Shown here in pieces: positions 34,501-46,167 of a DNA stretch of 64,000 nt. The notes under the pieces were generated by a model. The model was not told where the DNA came from and did not search any database. It saw nothing but the letters and a program-made list of their open reading frames with translations. Both the position numbers and the translations under genes were made by a program. Each line of letters begins with the position of its first letter. Positions within the stretch are counted from its first letter, which is position 1. The DNA comes from Verrucomicrobiota bacterium (GTDB lineage Bacteria > Verrucomicrobiota > Verrucomicrobiia > Limisphaerales > JADJPG01): assembly GCA_016713365.1 (NCBI GenBank), contig JADJPG010000024.1, positions 33,688 through 97,687 of the forward strand, read 5' to 3'.

Positions 34501-37500
34501 GTGAAAACCTACCTACGTTTCCTCGGCGCGGCGATCGCCTTGATCGCTGCCCACACTCAAGCCGCGACTGTCCCGACCATTGCAGGCGCCGTCCCGGCTC
34601 CCGGCACGATCGGCGTCCTGACTCAAATCACCGTCACGTTCAGCGAACCGGTGGCCGATGTGTCGCCTTCCGATCTGGTCGTGGGCGGGTTTCCCGCTGC
34701 GACGGTCATTGGTGGTGGTTCGAGCTACACGTTTACCCTCGAACGCCAGCCGGCGTACGGAACGGTGGCGGTGACCTGGGATCCGGGACACGCGATTGTC
34801 GATCTGGAGAATCCGCCGATCCGGTTCGATGAGACGGCTCCATCTGCAACCTGGCGCATAATTTGGTCAGATGGCACTGCGCCGGTGTTGGCAGTCGTCG
34901 CGCCTGCAGCCGGCATCAGTGTTCGGCAATTGGGCCAGATCGAAGTGACGTTCAGCGAAGGTGTTCTCGGTGTGGATGCGGCGGACCTCCTCATCAACGG
35001 TGCGCCCGCCAGCGCGGTCTCGGCGACGGGAGCGGGTCGGTATCTGTTCACTTTCGCGCCGCCGCCAGCGGGCGTCGTGCAGGTGGGATGGGCGGCGGGG
35101 CATGGGATTCGAGACTTCGCCTCGCCCGCGAACAATTTTGCCGGCGGGTCTTGGAGCTACACGCTCGATCCCAATCTCGGCCTCCGCGAAGATTCGCATC
35201 AATGAGTTCACAACCTCGAATGTCAGCACGAACCGGCTGAAGGATGAAGATGGGGAACTGTCGGACTGGATCGAGATTTACAACTTCGGCGACACCGCGG
35301 TGAACCTCGCGGGCTATTCGCTCACGGATGATCCGGCGGATCACCTGAAGTGGACGTTTCCTTCGACGAACCTCGCGGCGGGCCAGTTCGTGATCGTGTT
35401 CGCGTCGGAGAAGGATCGCAAGATGCTCACCTCCGCCACAAACCGTCTCCACACCAACTTCAAGCTCGGCCTTTTCGGGAATTATCTGGGTCTCTTCAAC
35501 GCCGAGGCGCCGCGCAACGTGATTCACGAATTCGCGCCGGAGTATCCCGAGCAGCGCAAACGATTATTCCCCTGGCGCGACGCGGGTGGCGCGTTGAAGT
35601 ATTTTTCGAACCCGACTCCCGGCGCGGCCAACGGAGCGAGTGTGATTTCGTTCCCCGCGCCACCGGTTCATTTCAATGTGGAGCGCGGTCTTTACGATTC
35701 GCCGTTCAACCTGATTCTGAGTTCTACGCTCGAGGGAGCGACGATTCGCTATACGACCGATGGCTCGGAGCCGACCGACAACACGGGCTCGGTTTACGCG
35801 GGGCCTTTGACCATTTCCAACACGGTTGCGATTCGTGCGGTGGCGTTCAAGGCCGGCGCCTTGCCTTCGCTGCCGGTCACGCACACCTACGTGTTCATTG
35901 ACCAGGTGGTGCAACAGCCGAATCGCCCGGCCGGCTTCCCGGTGGACTGGGGAGCGAACTCCGGTTTTCCCGGAGGCCGGGTGCCGGCGGATTACGAAAT
36001 GGATCTGGATCCATTGCGGGTCGATCCGAACAACACCAATTCGCCGGTGGACGCGGTGAAGATGCAACGGCTCAAGGACGGACTCCGCGAGCTGCCAACG
36101 CTGTCGATCGTGATGAAGACGGAAGACATCTTCGGCACGGCGGGAATTTACCAACGCAGCGCGGTGGAGACGGGAACGCCCGGTACCAAACCGAAGAACA
36201 AGAAGCCGGCCTCGGTGGAATTGATTCTGCCGGATGGCACGACGGCGTTTGCGACCACGTGCGGCATCGATCTGCACGGCAATGCGAGCCGTAATCCGGT
36301 GAAGAATCCCAAGCACGGCTTCAAGCTGAAGTTCAAAAGTGAGTACGGCCCGGCGACCTTGAAGTATCGGTTGTTCGAGGATTCCGCGGTGGAAGAGTTC
36401 GATGACATTCTGCTGCGCGCGGATTTCAACTCGAGCTGGCGCCATTGGTCGGACACGGCAGGGCAGGGGTTGGGCGCGTTCCAGCGCACCCGCGCGGTGC
36501 GGACGCGGGATGCGTGGATGAAGGAGTCGATGCGCGACATGGGCGGCCTCGCCAGCCACAGCCGGTTCTGCCACGTCTACCTCAACGGTCTCTACTGGGG
36601 CACTTACGATTTGAGCGAAGATCCTTCGGCGACGTTTGCGAAGACCGCGCTGGGCGGAAGCGAGGAGGATTTCGACGTGGTGGATCAGGCGTATTCCAAG
36701 AATGGCGATCTCGTCGCGTATACCGCGATGACCGCGCTGCCTGCCGCAGGCACGCTGGTGCAATACGAGGCCTATCATCAATACCTCAACATGCCGGAGT
36801 TCATCGATTATATGATGCTCCATTTCTTCATGGGCCATCAGGATTGGTCCACGACGGTCACAAAGAACTGGGCGGCTGTTCGCAAACGCGTGCCGGGCGC
36901 GGAAGGAACGTTTCGTTACCTGCCGTGGGACGGTGAGTGCATTCTACTGAACGAGGACGTCAATCGCGTCACGGTGACCACACCGCCGAGCGGCCTCCAC
37001 ACGAAGCTGGATGACAGTCTCGAGTACCGGCTGCTCTTCGCCGATCGCGTCCACCGGAGCATGGTCGCGCCCGGGGGCGCCTTGACGCCTGCGGAGAATA
37101 TTTTGCGCTGGAAGCAATGGCAGACGGTGATGGACAAGCCGATCGTCGCCGAATCGGCGCGTTGGGGCGATTACCGGCGCGACGTGCATCAATCCTCGGA
37201 AGGAGTTTACCAGCTCTACACCCGCGAGAATCATTTCCTCGCGGAACACACGCGCATGCAGGGTTACTTCTCGAATCGCAACGCCACGGTGCTTGGCCAG
37301 CTGCGCGCGGTGAACATCTATCCGCAGGTGTCCGCGCCGGTCTTCAACCAGCAGGGCGGCTACGTCGCGCGCGGGTTTGGCCTGACGATGACGGCGTCGA
37401 ATACGATTTACTTCACGCTCGATGGCTCGGACCCGCGCGTTTACGGCACTGGGGCGGTGGCGCCCGCGGCGCAGACATACGGCGGGGCGATTGTATTGAG

Positions 37501-40500
37501 CAATGCCGTCGTGGTGAAGGCGCGCGCACGATTCGGAACGAACTGGAGCGCGCTGAACGAAACAACATTCACGGTAGACGCGCTGGGATCGCCGCTGCGG
37601 ATCACGGAGATCATGTACAACCCCATCGGCGGCGATGCGTATGAATTTGTGGAGCTGCGGAATGTCAGCCCGCTGGCGGTCAATGTGGGCCAATACATCA
37701 TTGAAGGAATCGACTACGCCTTCCCGCCTGGAACGATCTTGTTGCCCGGACAGATCATCGTGCTCGCCCCCTCGACGGCGCCTGCCAACTGGTCGGCACG
37801 TTATCCCGGCGTGACGCCCTTTGGTCAGTTCGATGCGAGCCTGGGCAACGGCGGCGAAAGGTTGGTCATCCGCGATGCGGCCGGGCGCATGGTGTGGTCG
37901 GTGGATTACGATGACGAGAACGGTTGGCCAACCGCGGCGGACGGACAGGGGGCATCGCTCGAGATCATCGATGTGTTTGGCGATCCGGATGCGCCCGCGA
38001 ACTGGCGGGCGAGCCTCGCGGCGAATGGAACTCCCGGCACAGTGAGCGCGCCGCCAGCAAATTCGACGACCATTGTGCTCAATGAAATCATGGCGGCCAA
38101 CGGGGTGGTTCCTCACAGCTCCGGGGCTTTCTACGATTGGATCGAGCTTCGCAATATCAGCGCTCAACCCATCAATCTCGCGGGGTGGAGTCTCAGCGAC
38201 AGCAGCAATCCGCGCCGCTACGTTTTCCCGGCCACCAATGTGCCGCCGGGCGGTTACGTGTTCGTGTGGATGGCTCCCATTGTTGGCGAGGTGAATGATT
38301 TCGCCTCCGGCTTCGGCCTGAGCCGAAGCGGGCAAAGCCTGTTCCTTTATGACGCGGGCACGAACTTGATCGATCGCGTCTCGTTCGGGTTGCAGCTGAC
38401 GAACTACTCTGTTGGCCGCGTCGGCGCCGAATGGCAGCTTACGCAGCCGACGCCTCGAACGGCGAACGTGGCTGCTGCGACGGCCCCGACCAGCAATCTC
38501 GTCATCAACGAGTGGCTGGCGAATCCATTTCCGGGCACGGACGACTGGCTTGAGCTGCACAATCGATCGGCTGCGTCGCCGGCTTCGCTCGCAGGAATTT
38601 ATCTTGCGGTCAGCGACGCGCTCTCGCAGGTGGGACCGCTTTCCTTCATCCCGGCGGGCGGGTTTGTGCAGTTCAATGCGGATGGAAATGCGGGCGGGAA
38701 CAATCTCGATTTCACGCTGACGCTGGCCGGCGGCACCATTGTTCTCTACAGCGAAACGGGAGCCGAGCTCGATCGGGTGACTTACGGTCCGCAGACGGAA
38801 GGCGTGAGCCAGGGTCGATTGCCCGATGGCGCGGCGAACGTGGTTAATTTTCCCGCGACGCCCAGTCCGGAAGCCAGCAACTATCTGCTGGCGGCGTGGA
38901 GCGGTCCCATCTTGAACGAAGTGCTTGCGATCAATCGCAGCGCGGTGACGAACGCGAGCGGTCGCACCGCGGACTTTGTGGAACTGCGAAACACGAACGC
39001 CACTCCGTTTGATCTGGGCGGCGCGCGTTTGAGCACGTCGCCTGAGAACGCCAGCCAGTGGACGTTCCCGACCGGCACCGCCGTCCCGGCGAACGGTTAT
39101 CTGGTGGTGTGGTTCGATGATGAACGACCGGCGACGACAAACGCGGCGGTGGTTCTCAATACGGGGCGTTCCCTCGATGGCGAGAGCGACGAAGTGGTGT
39201 TGTTCAGCGCGGTGGGGCAGCCGGTGGACTCTGTGGCTTACGGGTTGCAAGTGGCGGACCATCCGATCGGTCGATCAAGTGTCGGATGGACTTTGCTGCA
39301 AGCCGCCACGCCCGGCGCGGCGAATGCACCGGCGGCACCACTCGGGGTCGAGACCGCGTTGCGGATCAACGAATGGCTCAGTGCGCCGGTCAACGGCCCG
39401 GATTGGTTTGAACTCTACAATGGCAGCGCCGACGCCGTGGCGCTCGGCGGTTTGTATCTCTCCGATGCATTGGCGTCCCCGTCGCTCACGCAGTTCGAGA
39501 TCCCCGCGCTGAGTTTCATTGCAGGTCATGGCTTCGCGCGTTTCGTGGCGGATGGGGATCCGGGAGCGGGGCGTCATCACGTGAACTTCAACCTCGACGA
39601 ACAGGGGGAGGCGTTGCGGCTCTTCAGTGCCGGATCCGGCGTAATTGATGCGGTGTCGTTTGGCGGTCAGCTGGCGAACGTGTCGTCGGGACGTTTGCCA
39701 GATGGCGTTGGAGACGTCGGCGACTTCAGCGAGAGTGGCACGCCTGGAGGCAGTAACTTCCGTCCGCATCCGGCCGTGGTCATCAGCGAAGTGCTCACCC
39801 ACTCGGACGCGCCGCTGGCGGATGCGATCGAGATCTACAATCGCTCGACTCTGGGCGTTGATTTGAGCGGCTGGTTCCTCAGTGACAGCGCGGACAATTT
39901 CCGGAAATTCCGACTGCCTGCGGGCACTTTTCTTCCAGCCGGAGGATACCGGTTCTTCCACCAAGGCTTGTTCGATAATGGCTCGGCGACGGGGTTCTCT
40001 CTCGATTCTGCCCGTGGCGATCGGGTGATACTTTCCGAGGCTGATGCGGCAGGGAATCTCACGGGGTATCGCGCCGAGGTGGAGTTCGGCGCGGCGTTGA
40101 ACGGCGTTTCGTTTGGACGCTACGAGTCGTGTCACGGAGTGGACTTCGTGCCGCAGCTTCGGCGGACGTTTGGACAGGATAATCCCACTACGCTCGCGCA
40201 GTTCCGGACCAGCGCGGGATTGTTCAATGCGGGTCCGAAGGTTGGCCCGGTGGTCATCAACGAGCTGATGTACCACCCGCCGGGCGTCGGGACGAATGAC
40301 AACGTGCTGGATGAATACATTGAACTACACAATGCGAGCGCGTCATCGGTCGCATTGTTCGACGCCGCGAATCCATCGAACACGTGGCGGCTGCGCGGTG
40401 GCGTGTCGTTCAATCTTCCTTCAGGCGTCACCTTGGCGGCGGGCGGATATGCGTTGGTGGTGAATTTCGATCCTCTGACGAATCCGACTCAGCTCGCTGC

Positions 40501-42313
40501 GTTCCGCGCGTTGCACGGGCTGCCGGTGGGCTTGCCGATTTACGGACCGTACTCCGGCCGGCTCGACAATGGCGGGGAACGCATTGAGCTGTTGCAGCCG
40601 GACACACCGCAGCCGGCGGATGGTTACGTGCCTTACGTCCTCGTCGACGCGGTCTCGTATGGCGACGTGGCCCCGTGGCCATCCGCGGGCGATGGTGACG
40701 GCGCTTCTCTGCAACGTAGCGTGGCGCTGGATTTCGGTAATGATGCGGCGAATTGGAGCGCGGCGGGTCCGACTGCGGGGCGGGCGAATCCGGTGCAGCC
40801 CGCGCGTGCGCCGGTGATTGTTGCGGAGCCGTTGAGCCGCGCCGTGAGCCTGGGCAGCCGCGTGATATTCAGCGTGTCGGTCTGCGGCAGCGCGCCGTTC
40901 GCGTATCAGTGGAAACGTGAGAACGCAGATATCCTTGGCGCGACGAACGCCTCGCTGGTGCTCGACAGTGCGCAGGTCGGGGACTCTGGGAATTTTACCG
41001 TCCGAGTGATCAACGGCGCTGGTTCGGTGCTGAGTGCTGCTGCGGTCTTAAGCTTCATGGATCCTCCGGTGATCACGACGCAACCTGAGGGAACGGAAAC
41101 GGGCGCGGGCAATAACGTTTCGCTCAGCGTCACCGCTACGGGCTCCGGGCCTCTCACTTATCAATGGCGTCGCAGCGGCGTCCCGCTTCCGGGAGCGACA
41201 AGTGCCGTGTTGTACCTCGCGAATGTGCAGCGGGAGGATGCGGGTGATTACAGCGTCGTGGTGATGAATCCCGCGGGTGGCGTGGCGAGCGCAGTGGCGG
41301 AACTGAGCGTGCTGGTCCCGCCGACCATTACCTCGCAGCCGATGGGGCAGGTGGTGAGTCCGGGCACGAATGTCAGCTTCAGCGTGGCGGCGACGGGCGT
41401 TGGGTTTATTCGCTACCAGTGGCAGTTCAATGGCGTCGACATCCTTGGCGCGACAAACTCGGTGCTGTCGCTGACCAATGTGCAGTTGCCGCAGGAGGGT
41501 GACTATCGCGTCGTGGTGGCGGATGACATAGCCAGCGGGCCGAGTCAAGTGGCGCGGCTGACGGTGAAGGTGCTTCCACGGATTCTGATCCCGCCGGTCG
41601 GGTTGACGAATGCGGTCGGCTCGACAGTTACATTGACCGTGACGGCGAGCGGTTCCGTACCGATGGGTTTCGAGTGGCGCCGCGGCGCGATCAAGGTGAC
41701 GAACATCGTGCTGATGACCACGAACTGTTCGTTCACCATATACGATGCTCAAACCCGGGATTCGGGCGTTTACCGCGTCATCATCACGAACTCCGCCATC
41801 TCTGCGCTGTTGACCAACGCGACGGCGACGGTGCTGATTCAGGCGCCGCCCATCATCACGAATGCCCCTGTAGATTTAAACGTGGAACCCGGAGAGACGG
41901 CGATATTTGTCGGCGGAGCGAGTGGTTCGGCGTTGTTCTACCAATGGCAGCGCGAGGGAGTGAATATTTCGGGTGCGACCAACACGACATTGACGGTGAC
42001 CAATGTAAGCGAGGGAAGCGAAGGAACTTATCGGCTCGTGGTGACCAACTTTGTCGGATCGGCGTCGGCGTCGGCGACGCTGTCGGTTGGTTCACCGAGT
42101 TTTGTCCTGCGCAATCTGATGCGCCTTCCGAACGGCTCCGTGCAAATGGTGGTGGTGGGCGCCGCGAACCGGACGTATGCGATCGAGGCGTCGTCGAATC
42201 TGACGAATTGGGTCACGCTCGGGACGGTGGCATACTCGAATGGCCAGCTGCCGTTCACCGATGGCAGCGCGTCGACGACGAATCGCTTCTACCGGGCAAG
42301 GCTCCTGCCGTAG
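34501..42313 (+). CDS. Giant secreted protein: lamin-tail, CotH and Ig-like domains, frameshifted once
   Basis: About 2600 residues. A signal peptide (LGAAIALIAAHTQA) precedes two Ig/Big-like domains. Then come about eight lamin-tail domains (motif xINEx(8-30)DWIELxNxx…LxGWxLSD), two chitobiase-like domains (YTTDGSEPTDN…, FTLDGSDPRVYG…), a CotH-kinase-like domain at about 490-800 (KNPKHGFKLKFKSEYG…ILLRADFNSSWRHWSD…VYLNGLYWGTYDLSE) and five Ig-like domains (YQWKRENADILGATN…). The end module is YAIEASSNLTNW…FYRARLLP. The frame shifts at about 35183: removing one C from CC joins …TLDPNLGL to AKIRINEF. With that base corrected, length is exactly divisible by three. A probable surface adhesin or glycan-binding protein. 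Confidence 0.85.
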
Positions 42314-42511
42314 CGGCGAGAAAGCATCGACACGAGAACAGCCGGCTGGCGTTGTTGTGATTGCCCGGAATTGAGCCGGGGACGCAAGAAGTGTTAAGGG
42401 CTGGCCAACAGACGAAGAGCGGGAATCCACGGCGCTTTGCACCTTACGTCCAGCGGGCCGACATCAGACGCTTCAGGTGCGACTGGTCGCCTGCGGAAGA
42501 AAGAAACGCCT

Positions 42512-42664
42512 ATGCTCGGTCTTACTGAAGTTTTGATCATCATTCTTGGATTCGCGATTCCCGGAACCTATCTCCTCTTCGTCACCCGCTACATTCGCGC
42601 TGCTGAGCGTGAGACCGCGCAAGCGGAAGCTCGCGACCGTCAGCAGCTTCGTTCCGCGGCCTAG
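42512..42664 (+). CDS. Small single-helix membrane protein
   Basis: 50 residues from ATG 42512: LGLTEVLIIILGFAIPGTYLLFVTRYIRAAERETAQAEARDRQQ, that is one hydrophobic helix and a charged helical tail. A weak ribosome-binding site GAAAGAAACG precedes it. Base composition is typical of the genome and a terminator-like hairpin follows, which supports a real gene. Function unknown; the helix-plus-coil design suggests a small membrane accessory subunit. Confidence 0.6.
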   Translation: MLGLTEVLIIILGFAIPGTYLLFVTRYIRAAERETAQAEARDRQQLRSAA

Positions 42665-42730
42665 GCTCGGTTGAATTTGGCGTCGCTCATCTGAGGTGGG
42701 CGGGGCCGGAATAGTTGGTTGGGTTGAATC

Positions 42731-42780
42731 ACCCGCTGCAAGCGCTCCTCGGGGAGTGTTGTAGCGGGTTTTAGCTTTTC
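42731..42780 (+). terminator. Terminator-like hairpin
   Basis: ACCCGCT (42731-42737) pairs with AGCGGGT (42763-42769), extended inwards by CTCC/GGAG, followed by TTTTAGCTTTTC. It closes the 50-residue gene. The remaining stretch to 42964 shows only a CACCGGTGACCGGTGACCG direct repeat (42811-42829) and no gene. Confidence 0.65.
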
Positions 42781-42964
42781 CGGGCTTCGCATTCGTCGTT
42801 CAACACCGGTGACCGGTGACCGCCCTCGTAGGAAGGTGTTTGTTTTCAGTTAATTCAGCGGAGTACGGCGAGCGCAGATTCTGTTCAAGGGGGCGGGCAT
42901 TCCTCCCGAAGTACAGAGGTGAATTGGAGCTCCGAAATCGGAAGGTCCAAATATCTCCTCTTGA

Positions 42965-45900
42965 ATGGGAAATGATGTGGCGAATGGGCAGTCGGCAAGA
43001 CGCGCGCGAACGGTCGGCGTCGTCGTCATGCTTTTCGCCGCTGCTTCCGTCCTCGTTGCCACCTTCCTTCTGGCCTCAGATCACTCGTCGGCTGTAATCG
43101 CCGGGACGTTTAACGTTCGTGACAATCTCTCCCTGACGGCGGCGGCGGGTTCGATGCTGTTTGTGTTTCTCTGCCTGCTGGGGGTGTTCGGATATTTGAT
43201 TCGGCATCTGTTCGTCGCGGAACGCCGGAGCGAGGAGATGTCGTTGCTCGCACAAGTACCCTGTCGAACGGATCACGCGGTGTTCTTCACCGATGGCGAG
43301 GGTTCCATCAACTGGGTCAACGAGGGATTTATCAAGATGACCGGTCACGCGCTGACGGATGCGCGGGGGAAACAGTCAGCGACGCTGTTTCTCGGGACGC
43401 TGCAGAACCTGAACGTGGTGCAGAAATTCCGCGAGGGCCTAGCCAGTCACAAACCGTTCGTGGTCGAGATGCTGTGTTCGCATCGCCGGGGGCATCGCTA
43501 CTGGATGTCGGTGAACATGACGCCGTTGTTCGATGGTCACCAGGTTCTGAGCGGATTTGTCGGCGTCGGCTCGGACATCACCGCGCGGAGGCGGGCGGAA
43601 GATGAAGTCGCGAAAATCGGCAAGCGCAGTGAACTCCTCCTCAACGCCGCCGGGGATGGCATTCTCGGCATAGACGTTCAGGGCGCGATCACCTTCGTGA
43701 ACAACGCTGCGGCACGGCTGACGGGCTGGCCCGCCGCCGAGTTGATTGGTAAACCGGTGAGCTCGATTCTGCATCAGCTCCGGCTGCAACGGACGGCGGC
43801 GGTGCAGGATGATCTTTTCACGGGCGCGGCATTCATCGATGGAACGGTTTCGATTGGCGACACGGACGATTTCAAGGCGCGCGATGGAACGGCGTTTCCT
43901 GTCGAGTATACGAGCACGCCGGTGCACGAGGGAACGATCTTGATCGGGTCGGTCGTGGTTTTTCGCGACATCACGGATCGCTGCGAGACGGATGCGCTCC
44001 GGACCCGTCAGGCCCGGCAATCCGCGCTGCGGGCGGATGTGGCGTTCGGCCTCACGAACGGCGACAGCCTGCGCGACTTCCTGCATTGCGCGATGCAGTG
44101 CGTGGTCAAACATCTCGATGGCGCCTACGCACGGGTTTGGACGTTGAGCGCCGACGGTGACATGCTGGAGTTGCAGGCGAGCGCGGGCATCTACACTCAC
44201 CTGGATGGTCAGCACAGCCGCATTCCCGTCGGGACGCTGAAGGTCGGCAAGATCGCGAAGGAACGGATGCCGGCGGTGAGTTCCAATCTCGCGACGGACC
44301 CCGACATCATCGACAAGGACTGGGTCACTCAGGAGAAGTTGGTGGCGTTCATCGGTTTCCCGCTCTTTGTGGAAGGCCGGCTGGTGGGTGTGATGGCGAT
44401 GTTCTCGCGGAACAAGCTTCCGGTCGAGGCAGTGGAACTCATGGGTTGCATCGCAGACACCGTGGCCCAGGGCATCGTGCGCAAGCAGACGGAGGAGAAA
44501 GTCGTGGAACAGGCGGCGCTGCTGGACCGGTCGCGGGATTCGATCGTGATGGTCGACTTGAACAACCGTTGCACCTACTGGAACAAGTCGGCGGAGCGGA
44601 TGCACGGTTGGGAAACCTCGGGTTCGCATGCGCAGGTCGTGAATCAGCTGGTGTTCTCGGAACCGACCTATTTTGAACGCGCGAAGGCCTGCACGATTCA
44701 GCATGGTGAATGGCAGGATGCGGACTGTCTGATTCGCCGGGGCAATGAAGTGATCAACGTCGACAGCCGCTGGACGCTTTTAACGGATGACGCCGGGAAG
44801 CCGCGCGGAATGCTGGTGGTCAATACCGATGTGAGCGAGCGCAAGAAGATCGAGGCGCAGTTCCTCCGCACCCAGCGCATGGAAAGCATCGGGACTCTGG
44901 CGGGCGGTATCGCGCACGACCTGAACAACGTTCTTTCGCCGATCATGATGTCGGTGGATGTGCTCAAGGAAAAGGTCACGGACACGCAGGGCCGGCGGAT
45001 GCTGGCGATACTTGAGACGAGCACGCGAAGAGGAGCCGAGATGGTCAAACAGGTGTTGACCTTCGCGCGCGGAGTGGAGGGGGAACGTGTTCAACTGCAA
45101 ACGCGTCACCTGTTGCGGGACGTGGCCAAGATGGTGGGTGAAACGTTTCCGAAGACGATCCAGTTCCGCAGCCAGATTCCCGAATCGCTCTGGGTGGTGA
45201 ATGGCGATGCGACACAGCTGCACCAGGTGCTCGTCAATCTCGCGGTCAACGCGCGTGATGCAATGCCGAACGGCGGCACCTTAACGCTCAGTGCGGAGAA
45301 TTATGTGCTGGAAAGTGATATCCAGCATCAGGGCGCGATGATTTTGCCGGGGTTTTTTGTGATGATCCGGGTGACGGACACGGGTACGGGGATTTCGCCT
45401 GACGTGCTCGACAAGATTTTCGATCCGTTCTTCACCACGAAAGAGCAGGGGAAGGGAACCGGTCTGGGCCTTTCCACAGTGTTGGGCATCGTGAAGAGCC
45501 ACGGGGGATTCGTGCAGGTGCAGACCGAAGTGGGCCGCGGGACGACATTCGTGGTTTATCTGCCGGCGCAGGAGGGCGTGCAGGTAAAGCCGGTGGAGTC
45601 ATCCACGTCGGAGATGCCGCTGGGCAATGGTGAGATGATCCTGGCGGTGGACGACGAGGCATCCGTGTTGACGATGACGAAGGAAACGTTGGAAACGTTC
45701 GGCTACAAGGTCATCACGGCGCGGGATGGGGCGGAAGCGGTCGCGACTTATACGGCGCATCGGGACGAGATTCGCGGAGTGCTGACGGACATGCTGATGC
45801 CGCACATGGACGGGCCGGCGACGATTCGTGTCTTGAAGCGAATCGATCCGAACGTGCGGGTCATCGCCACTAGCGGGTTGTTGGATGGGGAGAAGGTCCG

Positions 45901-46000
45901 CAACGCGACGGGCATGGAACAGATTTCGTTCCTGATGAAGCCTTACACGGCGGAGAAGCTTCTGACTTCCATTCACCGCCTGCTGGCTGAGGCGGCGTGA
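42965..46000 (+). CDS. Hybrid sensor histidine kinase (PAS-PAS-GAF-PAS-HisKA-HATPase-REC)
   Basis: 1011 residues. Two membrane helices at about 17-38 and 58-79 suggest an inner-membrane anchor with a short periplasmic loop. Three PAS domains (FFTDGEGSINWVNEGFIKMTGHA…, NAAGDGILGIDVQGAITFVNNAAARLTGW…, DRSRDSIVMVDLNNRCTYWNKSAERMHGW) flank a GAF domain (…GAYARVWTLSADGDMLELQASAGIY…). The H-box is GGIAHDLNNVLSP; ATPase boxes are NLAVNARDAMP (N) and DTGTGISPDVLDKIFDPFFTTKEQGKGTGLGLS (G1/F/G2). The C-terminal receiver has DDEAS, Asp in LTDMLMPHMDG and Lys in MKPYT. The H-box resembles the Caulobacter-type HPK4 group. The signal sensed is unknown. Confidence 0.92.
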   Translation: MGNDVANGQSARRARTVGVVVMLFAAASVLVATFLLASDHSSAVIAGTFNVRDNLSLTAAAGSMLFVFLCLLGVFGYLIRHLFVAERRSEEMSLLAQVPCRTDHAVFFTDGEGSINWVNEGFIKMTGHALTDARGKQSATLFLGTLQNLNVVQKFREGLASHKPFVVEMLCSHRRGHRYWMSVNMTPLFDGHQVLSGFVGVGSDITARRRAEDEVAKIGKRSELLLNAAGDGILGIDVQGAITFVNNAAARLTGWPAAELIGKPVSSILHQLRLQRTAAVQDDLFTGAAFIDGTVSIGDTDDFKARDGTAFPVEYTSTPVHEGTILIGSVVVFRDITDRCETDALRTRQARQSALRADVAFGLTNGDSLRDFLHCAMQCVVKHLDGAYARVWTLSADGDMLELQASAGIYTHLDGQHSRIPVGTLKVGKIAKERMPAVSSNLATDPDIIDKDWVTQEKLVAFIGFPLFVEGRLVGVMAMFSRNKLPVEAVELMGCIADTVAQGIVRKQTEEKVVEQAALLDRSRDSIVMVDLNNRCTYWNKSAERMHGWETSGSHAQVVNQLVFSEPTYFERAKACTIQHGEWQDADCLIRRGNEVINVDSRWTLLTDDAGKPRGMLVVNTDVSERKKIEAQFLRTQRMESIGTLAGGIAHDLNNVLSPIMMSVDVLKEKVTDTQGRRMLAILETSTRRGAEMVKQVLTFARGVEGERVQLQTRHLLRDVAKMVGETFPKTIQFRSQIPESLWVVNGDATQLHQVLVNLAVNARDAMPNGGTLTLSAENYVLESDIQHQGAMILPGFFVMIRVTDTGTGISPDVLDKIFDPFFTTKEQGKGTGLGLSTVLGIVKSHGGFVQVQTEVGRGTTFVVYLPAQEGVQVKPVESSTSEMPLGNGEMILAVDDEASVLTMTKETLETFGYKVITARDGAEAVATYTAHRDEIRGVLTDMLMPHMDGPATIRVLKRIDPNVRVIATSGLLDGEKVRNATGMEQISFLMKPYTAEKLLTSIHRLLAEAA

Positions 46001-46167
46001 CGCTCTGGAAGTTTCCACTCGAAGGCGATGTTTCCGACGTGGCGCTCTTCGTGCCCTTGATGAAAAGTTTCCCGTTGCCAGAACCTCGTGGGTGAGGTGT
46101 TGTCGTCCGGGGCTCCGATGCCAGTGGAGTCAGGGGTAAATCCGATGCCGGTCTTATCATCATTCCT

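Noticed and set aside
36944..39262. Long open frame on the minus strand opposite the lamin-tail gene
   Set aside because: Antisense shadow caused by high GC; no domain, and the plus strand carries clear repeated domains.
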